A model generated the notes under the pieces. It ran no database searches, was not told where the DNA came from, and was given only the letters and a program-made list of their open reading frames with translations. From the NCBI GenBank assembly GCA_002492295.1, contig DKYC01000020.1, positions 1-6,539 on the forward strand: a stretch of DNA of 6,539 nucleotides. Direction: 5' to 3'. The translations under genes were made by a program, and so were the position numbers. Positions 1 to 6,135 of this stretch are shown piece after piece (position 1 is the stretch's first letter; every line of letters begins with the position of its first letter). This stretch comes from Lachnospiraceae bacterium UBA7110 (GTDB taxonomy: Bacteria > Bacillota > Clostridia > Lachnospirales > Lachnospiraceae).

Positions 1-3000
1 TCAATCCACTCTTTCGGTGCCACAAACCGTCCTTCACCATGCGAGGCGGGCGTAGCATACGTCTTGCCAAGCTCGGCAAGCTGCAGCCACGGCGATTTAT
101 TCGCGACTACCTTTGTATATACCATTTTCGAGATATGGCGGTTAATCGTATTATACGTCAGCGTCGGGGAATCCTCCTTCTGTCCTACAATCTCGCCGTA
201 TGGTACAAGACCCAGCTTAATCATCGCCTGAAAACCGTTACAAATACCAAGTGCAAGACCATCACGTTCATTCAGCAGCTTATTTACTGCCTCCTTCATC
301 TTTGCATTCTGAAATGCCGTCGCAAAAAATTTCGCACTTCCGTCCGGCTCATCGCCTGCGGAAAAACCACCCGGAAACATGATAATCTGTGCCTCGGAAA
401 TCGCCTTTTCAAATGTATCCACGGAATCCCTGATATCCGTCGCTGACAGATTTCGGAATACCTTCGTCACCACATTTGCGCCTGCACGCTCAAAAGCGAT
501 TGTTGAGTCATACTCGCAGTTTGTCCCCGGAAATACCGGAATAAACACTGTCGGCTTTGCTACCTTATTTTTGCATACATATACATCCTTTGTTTCATAA
601 AGCTTTGTTTCAACCGGCTCCGTGCCTTTTACCGCCTTTGTGGGGAACACCTTCTCAAGCTTTGATGTCCACGCAGCAAGCGCCTCATCCATAGTTACCT
701 TTACATCCTGATATGTAAAGCCCGCGTTTTCACCAAGCACCGTACCGACTGTCCTGTAAGCCACGCCGCTTGCGGCAAGCGCTTGGAACTTATCTGCTGA
801 AACTTCCGCGATAATGCTTCCCATACCATTTGCAAACAGCTCATTCGCTTCCAGTGCGTCATCAAATGCCACGCCAAGCTTATTGCCAAACGCCATTTTT
901 GCTGCAGACGCCACAATTCCCTTGGAATCAAGCGCATACGCGGCGGCAATCACCTTGTCCGCTATCAGCTTTGCAATCCCGTCGTAAAGCTTCATAACCT
1001 TATCATATTCCGGCAAATCATACGCATTCTTTTGAATTGTAAACACGACAAGCATATCTCCGGCCTTTTTCAGCTCCGGCGTAATAATATCCTGTTTTTT
1101 CGCCACGTCCACCGCAAACGACACGAGCGTCGGCGGTACATCAATCTCATTAAACGTTCCAGACATCGAATCCTTACCGCCAATCGAAGGAAGCCCGTAA
1201 CCAATCTGCGCGTCATACGCACCAAGAAGCGCCGCAAACGGCTGGCTCCAGCGCGAAGGCTCCTGCGTCATACGCCTGAAATACTCCTGGAAAGTAAAAC
1301 GGATTTTTTTATAATCCCCGCCTGCTGCCACAATTTTTGCCATTGACTCCGTAACTGCATAAACTGCACCATGATACGGGCTCCAGCTTGACAGATACGG
1401 GTCAAAGCCATAAGACATCATGGTCACAACATCCGTCTTTCCCTTTAAAACAGGAAGTTTGGCAACCATCGTCTGCGTTTCTGTCAATTGATATTTCCCA
1501 CCATACGGCATAAAAACACTGCCTGCTCCAATCGATGCGTCAAACATCTCAACAAGTCCCTTTTGGGAACATACATTCAAGTCATTTAATGTTGCCAGCA
1601 TCGCACTCTTTACATCACCGGCTGCAAGCTCGTCGGATACCGCAGGAATTGCATATTGATTGAAATAATTGTTGTCTTTTACAGGCGTTTCAACAAACAC
1701 ACCCGTTTCCTGATGCGCTCCGTTCGTATCCAAAAAGGCCCTTGCAATATCCACAACCTTTTTACCACGCCACATCAGCACAAGCCTTGGCTCCTTTGTG
1801 ACTGTCGCAACCTTGACAGCCTCTAAGTTTTCCTCCGCCGCGTATGCCAAAAAAGTGTCTGCGTCTTTTGGATCGACAACAACCGCCATTCTCTCCTGGG
1901 ACTCCGAAATCGCAAGCTCCGTACCGTCAAGTCCCGCATACTTTTTGGGCACCTTGTCCATATCAACGACCAAACCGTCCGCAAGCTCACCGATTGCCAC
2001 AGAAACACCGCCTGCACCAAAATCGTTGCACTTTTTAATCAGCCTGCTGACCTCGGGACGGCGAAACAGTCTTTGCAGCTTACGCTCCGTCGGCGCGTTT
2101 CCCTTCTGAACCTCGGCACCGCATGTTTCTAACGACGCCGTTGTATGCACCTTTGAAGACCCTGTCGCTCCACCGCACCCGTCACGTCCCGTCCGTCCGC
2201 CAAGCAAAATTATAATATCATCGGGGTCTGACGTTTCACGGATTACGCTTGCCCTTGGCGCTGCCGCCATGACAGCACCTATCTCCATCCGCTTTGCCAC
2301 ATAATTCGGATGGTAAACCTCTTTGACGTAACCCGTCGCAAGACCAATCTGATTTCCGTAAGAAGAATACCCGCTTGCCGCACCGCGTACCAGTTTTTTC
2401 TGCGAAAGCTTTCCTTTCATGGTTTCCTGTGCAGACACAGTCGGATCCGCCGCACCCGTCACACGCATCGCCTGGTAAACATATGTTCTCCCCGACAGTG
2501 GGTCACGGATTGCACCGCCAAGGCACGTGGCAGCACCGCCAAAAGGCTCAATTTCCGTAGGATGATTGTGCGTCTCGTTCTTAAAGTTGACAAGCCATTC
2601 CTCCGTGACAACACCCTTTCCGTCCTCCTTGTCAATCTCCACCGGAACGACAATCGAGCAGGCGTTAATCTCGTCCGATTTCTCCATATCCTCCAGTTTT
2701 CCGTCCTTTTTGAGCTTGCGCATTGCCATCAGCGCCAAATCCATCAGGCAGACATATTTGTCTTTTCTGCCTGCAAAAATCTCGTTGCGAACTGCCAAAT
2801 ACCGCTCATATGTGGTCTTAATCGGCTCCGTGTAATAACCGTCCTCAAATTGGATATCCTTTAATTCCGTCGAAAACGTCGTGTGGCGGCAGTGATCGGA
2901 CCAATACGTATCAAGCACCCGGATTTCCGTTACGGTCGGATCCCTATGCTCGTCATTTTTAAAATAATTCTGAATATGGAGAAAATCCTTAAAGGTCATC

Positions 3001-3569
3001 GCAAGCCCTAACGAATCGTAGAGCGCCTGCAGCTGCCTTTCTGCCATATCCGTAAAACCGTCAAAACTTGCCACATCGGCAGGCTCCTCAAACACGGTCA
3101 CCAGGGTTTCGGGCTTTACCATATCCGTCTCCCTGGAATCCACGGGATTGATACAGTAATGTTTTATTTTTTCAAACTCATTGTCTGAAATATTTCCTTC
3201 CAAAATATACGTTACCGCCGTTTTGATAATCGGCTGTTCATCTTCCTTTAAAAACTGCACGCACTGCACCGCGGAGTCCGCACGCTGGTCGAACTGACCC
3301 GGCAGGTACTCCACGGAAAAGCAGCGCGCATTCTTTGGCATTGTAATCTTTTCCAAATAGAAATCATCAACGGGCGGCTCTGAAAACACGCACCGGCACG
3401 CCTTTTCAAAGACAGCGTCCGAAATATGTTCCACATCATAACGGATGAGTACCCTGACCTTCTCCAAACCGTTGACGCCCAAATAGCCTCTTAATTCCTC
3501 CTCAAGTTCCCTTGCCTTAACGGCAAAGTCCTCTTTTTTCTCAACATAGATACGCCTAACATTTCCCAT
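1..3569 (-). CDS. purL: Phosphoribosylformylglycinamidine (FGAM) synthase, single-chain form, 3' end off the window
   Basis: This is the fourth step of de novo purine synthesis: FGAR, ATP and glutamine are converted to FGAM in the cytosol. The frame is open for 1189 codons, and conserved motifs along its whole length stay in register. In order they are a PurS-like N-terminal region (about 1-160), the linker DTYWSDHCRHTTF (220-232), ETHNHPT with its catalytic-type His334, NDFGAGG (about 515), SESQERM (555-561) and GGKDSM (797-802). A class I glutamine amidotransferase domain starts near residue 1000, with PGTNCEYDS, LGICNGFQ (nucleophile Cys1110) and SHGEGRF (His1177, Glu1179). The Cys-to-His spacing of 67 residues is much shorter than in the E. 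coli enzyme and, from memory, fits the clostridial clade, whose members are about 1240-1260 residues. Roughly 50-70 C-terminal residues are therefore missing. The ATG at 3569 is chosen because GGAGGA lies 8 nt upstream; the ATG at 3574 is out of frame. Identity is very secure. Confidence 0.97.
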   Translation of the reverse strand, partial: MGNVRRIYVEKKEDFAVKARELEEELRGYLGVNGLEKVRVLIRYDVEHISDAVFEKACRCVFSEPPVDDFYLEKITMPKNARCFSVEYLPGQFDQRADSAVQCVQFLKEDEQPIIKTAVTYILEGNISDNEFEKIKHYCINPVDSRETDMVKPETLVTVFEEPADVASFDGFTDMAERQLQALYDSLGLAMTFKDFLHIQNYFKNDEHRDPTVTEIRVLDTYWSDHCRHTTFSTELKDIQFEDGYYTEPIKTTYERYLAVRNEIFAGRKDKYVCLMDLALMAMRKLKKDGKLEDMEKSDEINACSIVVPVEIDKEDGKGVVTEEWLVNFKNETHNHPTEIEPFGGAATCLGGAIRDPLSGRTYVYQAMRVTGAADPTVSAQETMKGKLSQKKLVRGAASGYSSYGNQIGLATGYVKEVYHPNYVAKRMEIGAVMAAAPRASVIRETSDPDDIIILLGGRTGRDGCGGATGSSKVHTTASLETCGAEVQKGNAPTERKLQRLFRRPEVSRLIKKCNDFGAGGVSVAIGELADGLVVDMDKVPKKYAGLDGTELAISESQERMAVVVDPKDADTFLAYAAEENLEAVKVATVTKEPRLVLMWRGKKVVDIARAFLDTNGAHQETGVFVETPVKDNNYFNQYAIPAVSDELAAGDVKSAMLATLNDLNVCSQKGLVEMFDASIGAGSVFMPYGGKYQLTETQTMVAKLPVLKGKTDVVTMMSYGFDPYLSSWSPYHGAVYAVTESMAKIVAAGGDYKKIRFTFQEYFRRMTQEPSRWSQPFAALLGAYDAQIGYGLPSIGGKDSMSGTFNEIDVPPTLVSFAVDVAKKQDIITPELKKAGDMLVVFTIQKNAYDLPEYDKVMKLYDGIAKLIADKVIAAAYALDSKGIVASAAKMAFGNKLGVAFDDALEANELFANGMGSIIAEVSADKFQALAASGVAYRTVGTVLGENAGFTYQDVKVTMDEALAAWTSKLEKVFPTKAVKGTEPVETKLYETKDVYVCKNKVAKPTVFIPVFPGTNCEYDSTIAFERAGANVVTKVFRNLSATDIRDSVDTFEKAISEAQIIMFPGGFSAGDEPDGSAKFFATAFQNAKMKEAVNKLLNERDGLALGICNGFQAMIKLGLVPYGEIVGQKEDSPTLTYNTINRHISKMVYTKVVANKSPWLQLAELGKTYATPASHGEGRFVAPKEWI

Positions 3570-3577
3570 TCCATGAG

Positions 3578-3583
3578 TCCTCC
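3578..3583 (-). promoter_or_regulatory. Ribosome binding site of purL
   Basis: GGAGGA lies 8 nt before the ATG at 3569. It decides the start, because a second ATG five bases further upstream (3574) is in another frame and lies too close to this site. Confidence 0.85.
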
Positions 3584-3636
3584 GTGTCTTTCCATATATA
3601 TTATGCTTTCCGAATTTGTCCACCATGTTTTCATAC

Positions 3637-3661
3637 GGATTTTGCAGCAAGTGCAAAATCC
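3637..3661 (-). repeat. Perfect 10-bp inverted repeat in the purL leader
   Basis: On the plus strand, ggattttgca (3637-3646) and tgcaaaatcc (3652-3661) are exact reverse complements around a 5-base centre. A third near-copy, ggattttaca, occurs at 3680-3689. In RNA the inverted repeat forms a stable hairpin that can be extended by a further UAC/GUA after one bulged A. As DNA, the same three copies could serve as protein-binding sites. Confidence 0.9.
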
Positions 3662-3746
3662 TGTACGGGACAGTTACCCGGATTTTACAAATTTGGGCTT
3701 TGGCACAAATTTGATGTGCGAAAAATTTATTTTTCACACTGGGTAC
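3637..3746 (-). promoter_or_regulatory. Structured purL leader with competing helices (candidate cis-regulatory RNA)
   Basis: Reading the minus-strand RNA, arm 1 UGUAAAAUCC (3689-3680), arm 2 GGAUUUUGCA (3661-3652) and arm 3 UGCAAAAUCC (3646-3637) compete. Arm 2 pairs perfectly with arm 3 over 10 bp with a 5-nt loop. It also pairs with arm 1 over 10 bp with one G-U wobble and an 18-nt loop. Upstream, a 10-bp hairpin (3739-3716, loop UAAA) competes with a smaller one (3719-3703) for the same GCACA. UACCC (3745-3741) can pair with GGGUA (3679-3675). No U-run follows arm 3, so it is not a standard terminator. I see no match to the purine, PRPP or ppGpp riboswitch consensus. The repeats are seen directly; a regulatory role is inference. 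Confidence 0.5.
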
Positions 3747-3752
3747 TTTTTT

Positions 3753-3780
3753 ATTATAGCGTATCCGGCATATTTTTCAA
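3753..3780 (-). promoter_or_regulatory. Sigma-A-type promoter of purL
   Basis: The -35 box is TTGAAA (3780-3775), the spacer is 16 nt, and the -10 box is a perfect TATAAT (3758-3753). The predicted start near G3746 gives a leader of about 177 nt before purL. The -35 box begins only 18 nt after the ribU stop codon, so purL has its own promoter tucked directly behind ribU. This is consensus matching by eye; the exact start site is inferred. Confidence 0.75.
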
Positions 3781-3798
3781 CCGTGTTTTCGAAGGTTT

Positions 3799-4554
3799 TT
3801 ATGCCTGCTTCGTTTTTTTCACTGCGTTTTCATAAGAGGTCTTTAATATCGGGCTAAGCGGCTTATAAAGCGCAAACGTAAGGACTGATACCCCCGCGCC
3901 CTTTAAGAGATTTAACGGCGCAACACAAAAAGCAACAAACGTAAACACATTTGTGACATTTGCGTTGATTTCCGTTCCCATACCGATAATCGCGTCAAGC
4001 GGCATACCGAACATAACCGCAAACGTCGGCAGAAGATAAACTGCGTTAAACAGTGTCCCAAAAACAGTCATCGTCATTGTGCCGACCGCACTCGCAAGGA
4101 TTGCCGTCGCCTTTTTCTTTTTTATATGGTAAATAATCGTTGCCGGCAGAATCATCGCACAGCCGACACAGAAATTTGCAAGCTCCCCTACAAATGCCGT
4201 TGAAGTCGGTTTAAAAAGCAGCTTTATCACAATCTTTAAAAACTCCGTCAACACGCCTGCCACCGGACCAAACGCAAATCCGCAGATGAGCACGGGAAGC
4301 TCACTGGCATCGATTCCATAAAACGGCGGTGCAAACGGTACCGGAAGCTCAATCGTCATCAGTACACCCGCGATTGCGGAAAACATACCTATCATCGCGG
4401 TCTTTCGCGTTGTGAGGATTTTTTCATTGGAATTGTTTTTTCCTGCAATCAGTTTTTCCGCGATAACCGCGACAATAACCAGCACTGCCACAAGCGCGAT
4501 AAATTCCAGTACAAAAGTTACATTTTCCATGATGTTGGTGATAAATTGGTTCAT
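3799..4554 (-). CDS. ribU: Riboflavin ECF transporter substrate-binding subunit RibU
   Basis: This 251-residue integral membrane protein is an S component of the energy-coupling-factor family. It binds riboflavin and should work with a shared EcfA-EcfA'-EcfT energizing module, which is not in this window. Family hallmarks are the GIDASELPVL segment (80-89) in front of a membrane helix, and FKPTSTAFVGELANFCVG (114-131), close to the VGELANF motif I know from RibU proteins. Hydrophobic segments lie at about 13-37, 52-70, 86-108, 118-143, 148-176 and 205-230, and the C-terminus is short and lysine-rich. The protein is longer than the roughly 190-210 residues of Lactococcus or Bacillus RibU, mainly through an N-terminal helix and a charged linker (about 1-50). 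The FMN riboswitch upstream supports riboflavin as the substrate. AAAGGAG precedes the ATG at 4554 by about 8 nt. No terminator is visible before purL. Confidence 0.92.
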   Translation of the reverse strand: MNQFITNIMENVTFVLEFIALVAVLVIVAVIAEKLIAGKNNSNEKILTTRKTAMIGMFSAIAGVLMTIELPVPFAPPFYGIDASELPVLICGFAFGPVAGVLTEFLKIVIKLLFKPTSTAFVGELANFCVGCAMILPATIIYHIKKKKATAILASAVGTMTMTVFGTLFNAVYLLPTFAVMFGMPLDAIIGMGTEINANVTNVFTFVAFCVAPLNLLKGAGVSVLTFALYKPLSPILKTSYENAVKKTKQA

Positions 4555-4562
4555 TGTTTCAA

Positions 4563-4570
4563 TCTCCTTT
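4563..4570 (-). promoter_or_regulatory. Ribosome binding site of ribU
   Basis: AAAGGAGA ends 8 nt before the ATG at 4554. It lies about 90 nt downstream of the riboswitch terminator and outside its stem, which favours control by transcription termination over blocking of this site. Confidence 0.85.
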
Positions 4571-4660
4571 TCTGTTCAAATGAATTTTCATTGATTTGTT
4601 AGGAAATTCTTCTTAAAATAAGCTTTTTGGGCATTTATGCCGCAAACGTCCCCGCAATAC

Positions 4661-4693
4661 AAAAACCCCGAATACTTTGTCATATCCGGGGTT
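4661..4693 (-). terminator. Intrinsic terminator of the FMN riboswitch expression platform
   Basis: In the minus-strand RNA, AACCCCGGAUA (4693-4683) pairs with UAUUCGGGGUU (4674-4664) over 11 bp with one G-U, around the 8-nt loop UGACAAAG. A U-tract follows directly (4665-4661). It sits about 50 nt after the RFN aptamer and about 110 nt before ribU, the usual place for a terminator that forms when FMN is bound. The plus-strand copy has no U-run after the stem. The antiterminator partner was not worked out. Confidence 0.88.
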
Positions 4694-4745
4694 CCATCTG
4701 CATTTATAAAAGACTGCACGCAAAAACATCGCACAAAAATACCGT

Positions 4746-4876
4746 TCTTCTCTCATCCAGACTTTACTGTCGGTTATGGAATTGCACCATATCGGCCGCA
4801 TTCTCCATCTCATTATATGGAAAAAGCAGGTCGCGGACTTTACCGCCGGTAGGGAATTTCACCCTGCCCCGAAGAA
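4746..4876 (-). promoter_or_regulatory. FMN riboswitch (RFN element)
   Basis: The minus strand carries the RFN consensus blocks in order. The 5' part is UCUUCGGGGCAGGGUGAAAU followed by UCCCUACCGGCGGUAAAGUC, then a CCGCGACC-type segment. A variable hairpin arm comes next, and then GGUGCAAUUCC, AUAACCGACAGUAAAGUC and UGGAUGAGAGAAGA. The first UCUUC and the last GAGAAGA close the P1 helix. This aptamer binds flavin mononucleotide. Together with the terminator downstream it should switch ribU off when FMN is plentiful. The match is very close to textbook and I regard it as secure. Confidence 0.97.
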
Positions 4877-4898
4877 TTTACCTTTATGTACGTTTGCT

Positions 4899-4927
4899 AT
4901 TATAATACTGCTTTTTGCAGAAATCAA
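4899..4927 (-). promoter_or_regulatory. Sigma-A-type promoter for the riboswitch-ribU transcript
   Basis: The -35 box is TTGATT (4927-4922), the spacer is exactly 17 nt, and the -10 box is TATAAT (4904-4899). The start is predicted near 4892, about 15 nt before the RFN element. The spacer holds a 13-bp dyad, CTGCAAAAAGCAG (4920-4908), that could be a repressor site or chance. Confidence 0.8.
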
Positions 4928-4978
4928 GGGGTTTCAGGCACTTTTGGGAAAAAATCTGTTGCGTGTTTGTTACTGTCA

Positions 4979-5011
4979 CCCGCTGCTCCAGCCTTCCATG
5001 GCAGCAGCGGG
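4979..5011 (-). repeat. Strong GC-rich inverted repeat
   Basis: CCCGCTGCT and AGCAGCGGG are perfect 9-bp arms around a 15-nt loop that contains a smaller GCC/GGC pairing. On the minus strand the next bases are TGACAGTAAC, so there is no immediate U-run. It may still stabilise the 3' end of the flagellin-like transcript. Confidence 0.8.
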
Positions 5012-5056
5012 CCAGCCCTGTCATCTGCTACGCCTTAACTTTCTCACGCATCCATA

Positions 5057-5116
5057 CTCACGAGCGATGAATTCTGCCGCAATATCCCTGACCTCTTTCG
5101 CTCATGAGTCAGGATA
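5057..5116 (-). ncRNA. Possible pseudoknotted RNA element, function unknown
   Basis: Helix 1 joins UAUCCUGAC (5116-5108) to GUCAGGGAUA (5092-5083), with one bulged G and a 15-nt loop. Nine bases of that loop, within CUCAUGAGCG (5108-5099), pair with CGCUCGUGAG (5066-5057). One pair in this second helix is G-U in minus-strand RNA but would be a C-A mismatch in plus-strand RNA, which favours a minus-strand transcript. I do not recognise the family. The complementarity is seen directly; that it is a real RNA is inference. Confidence 0.35.
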
Positions 5117-5147
5117 CCTGGCAGGTTTTAGTAACCATCAGTATAAA

Positions 5148-5909
5148 TTACATGCCGAACAACTTCAGCACAGACGCACCATCCTCCATCCGCCTGCGCA
5201 TCATGCTCATGCGGTAATCCTGCAGAAGCTTATCTTTCTGCTTCTCCGATACAGCCTTGGGAATATCCAGATCCTCAATACGGCTCCGGGAGGAGACAAG
5301 ATTCAAGGATGTATTCGTATTGCCGTTGTAGGCATGCTCCAGGGAATTGGTGACTGCCCCTGTCCTGCTTCTGGCCGAATTCACCTTCTCCAGCGCTGAA
5401 TCAATGACGGAAATGTCAAAATTCTTAGTGACATCATATCCCTCAATTCCCAAAGTTTTCAATGTCACATTTTCCATCCCGATCTTCATCCCGGTGCCGT
5501 CGGCATTAGACGCAATGTGCAGATCAGCCATGCTGCCGTCCATCAGCTTCATCTCGTTGTACTTGGTTCCCACTGCCGTCTGCTCAATTCCCTGCAGAAG
5601 CTGGTCTATCTCATTCTGAATCGATTTTTTGTCGGACGCTCCATACAGGCCGTTGGAAGCCTTGACACTGAGTTCGCGGATCCTCTGCAGAGAGTCCGCA
5701 ATGCCTCCCATCGCTCCATCCTTGATATTGGCAACGCCGATCCCGTCCTTGATGTTGGACGTGCCCACGTCAAGGCCATTGCTCTCCTTCTTCATTTTAT
5801 TGGCAATGGCAAGCCCTGCCGCATCGTCTTTTGCCTGAAGGATCCTGTTCCCGCTGGCTATTTTTCCATATATGGAATTTGAATTGTTGATCGCTGATAT
5901 ACTACTCAT
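5148..5909 (-). CDS. Short flagellin-like protein with atypical D0 ends
   Basis: This 253-residue protein has the flagellin D1 core: KDDAAGLAIANKMK (27-40), SLQRIRELSVKASNG (73-87) and, near the C-terminus, SRSRIEDLDIPK. There is almost no variable domain, so it is near the minimum flagellin length. Both D0 ends are unusual. The N-terminus reaches DDAAGLA about 13 residues earlier than standard flagellins and lacks the MRI-NHNI-ALN start. The C-terminal helix is charged and Met/Arg-rich (MSMMRRRM, 234-241) where others have a Gln/Ala-rich helix, but it still ends in a VLKLFGM tail resembling VLxLL. It could be a minor filament or junction protein, or an adapted paralogue. The frame stays open upstream to 6008, but the promoter lies inside that stretch, and AAAGGAG precedes the ATG at 5909 by 5 nt. 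No flagellar neighbour is visible. Confidence 0.85.
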   Translation of the reverse strand: MSSISAINNSNSIYGKIASGNRILQAKDDAAGLAIANKMKKESNGLDVGTSNIKDGIGVANIKDGAMGGIADSLQRIRELSVKASNGLYGASDKKSIQNEIDQLLQGIEQTAVGTKYNEMKLMDGSMADLHIASNADGTGMKIGMENVTLKTLGIEGYDVTKNFDISVIDSALEKVNSARSRTGAVTNSLEHAYNGNTNTSLNLVSSRSRIEDLDIPKAVSEKQKDKLLQDYRMSMMRRRMEDGASVLKLFGM

Positions 5910-5914
5910 CCTTA

Positions 5915-5921
5915 CTCCTTT
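5915..5921 (-). promoter_or_regulatory. Ribosome binding site of the flagellin-like gene
   Basis: AAAGGAG lies 5 nt before the ATG at 5909. It decides the start in favour of the protein beginning MSSISAINN over the longer frame from 6008. Confidence 0.8.
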
Positions 5922-5967
5922 CCTGCGCAGCCCCGCTGTGCATAATATGCTGTTACATCTTTTTTTC

Positions 5968-5996
5968 AGTATAATACATTGCGCCGGGAATTTCAA
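5968..5996 (-). promoter_or_regulatory. Sigma-A-type promoter of the flagellin-like gene
   Basis: The -35 box is TTGAAA (5996-5991), the spacer is 17 nt, and the -10 box is TATACT (5973-5968), giving a leader of about 52 nt. I see no SigD/sigma-28 pattern (TAAA followed by GCCGATAA-like), which most flagellin genes carry. The leader holds a small CAGC-GGG-GCTG hairpin just before the ribosome binding site. Confidence 0.75.
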
Positions 5997-6017
5997 GATT
6001 TTTTCCACAACTTCTCA

Positions 6018-6090
6018 GCCATTTCGTAACAACAATTCAGCCGAAAACTGAACTGTTACGCCATTTCCTAACAATGCAGTAACGGCTGAA
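6018..6090. repeat. Direct and inverted repeat cluster upstream of the flagellin-like promoter
   Basis: On the plus strand, gccatttcgtaacaa (6018-6032) and gccatttcctaacaa (6060-6074) are 15-base direct repeats with one mismatch and a 42-base period. TTCAGCCG (6036-6043) and CGGCTGAA (6083-6090) are a perfect 8-bp inverted repeat, with GTTAC (6055-6059) and GTAAC (6079-6083) nested inside. All lie 22 to 94 bases upstream of the -35 box, where activator or repressor sites would be. A 42-bp period is close to four helical turns. No known binding motif is recognised. Confidence 0.6.
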
Positions 6091-6135
6091 GCTGAAACGT
6101 AATACCATACAGCCGCCATGGTTCTTACCCGTCCT

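Larger units (their letters stand above)
4928..5147. other. Gene-free, structure-rich intergenic region between the flagellin-like gene and the ribU promoter
   Basis: I see no plausible gene here on either strand. The upper part (about 4979-5125) is dense in complementary segments that would fold in minus-strand RNA: 9 bp with one bulge (5116-5108 with 5092-5083), 10 bp with one G-U (5108-5099 with 5066-5057), and 9 perfect GC-rich pairs (5011-5003 with 4987-4979). Part of the loop of the first helix forms the second, so the two together would make a pseudoknot. This could be the 3' untranslated region of the flagellin-like mRNA, a separate small RNA, or a decayed small mobile repeat. No canonical terminator was found, although a run of six T lies on the minus strand near 4950. 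Confidence 0.55.

Noticed and set aside
39..2864. Several plus-strand open frames opposite purL
   Set aside because: They are antisense shadows. Their translations look non-protein-like, they lack ribosome binding sites, and the minus-strand frame carries every FGAM synthase motif.
3716..3739. Terminator of ribU
   Set aside because: The hairpin is AU-rich, its U bases lie inside the stem, and no U-tract follows it. It also lies downstream of the purL promoter.
3570..3746. Purine, PRPP or ppGpp riboswitch upstream of purL
   Set aside because: The conserved loop and core sequences of those classes that I know are absent.
4979..5011. Intrinsic terminator of the flagellin-like gene
   Set aside because: The stem is strong but is followed by TGACAGTAAC; the nearest T-run is about 25 nt further on.
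5021..5101. 26-codon minus-strand frame reading EVRDIAAEFIAREYG, which looks faintly like a helix-turn-helix remnant
   Set aside because: It has no start codon or ribosome binding site, it is very short, and it overlaps RNA helices that explain the sequence better. A translated database search could reopen this.
4776..5399. 207-codon plus-strand open frame
   Set aside because: It crosses the FMN riboswitch, the intergenic region and the antisense of the flagellin-like gene, and its translation shows no recognisable domain.
5910..6008. 33-codon N-terminal extension of the flagellin-like frame
   Set aside because: The promoter boxes lie within it, it resembles no flagellin start, and a good ribosome binding site supports the start at 5909.
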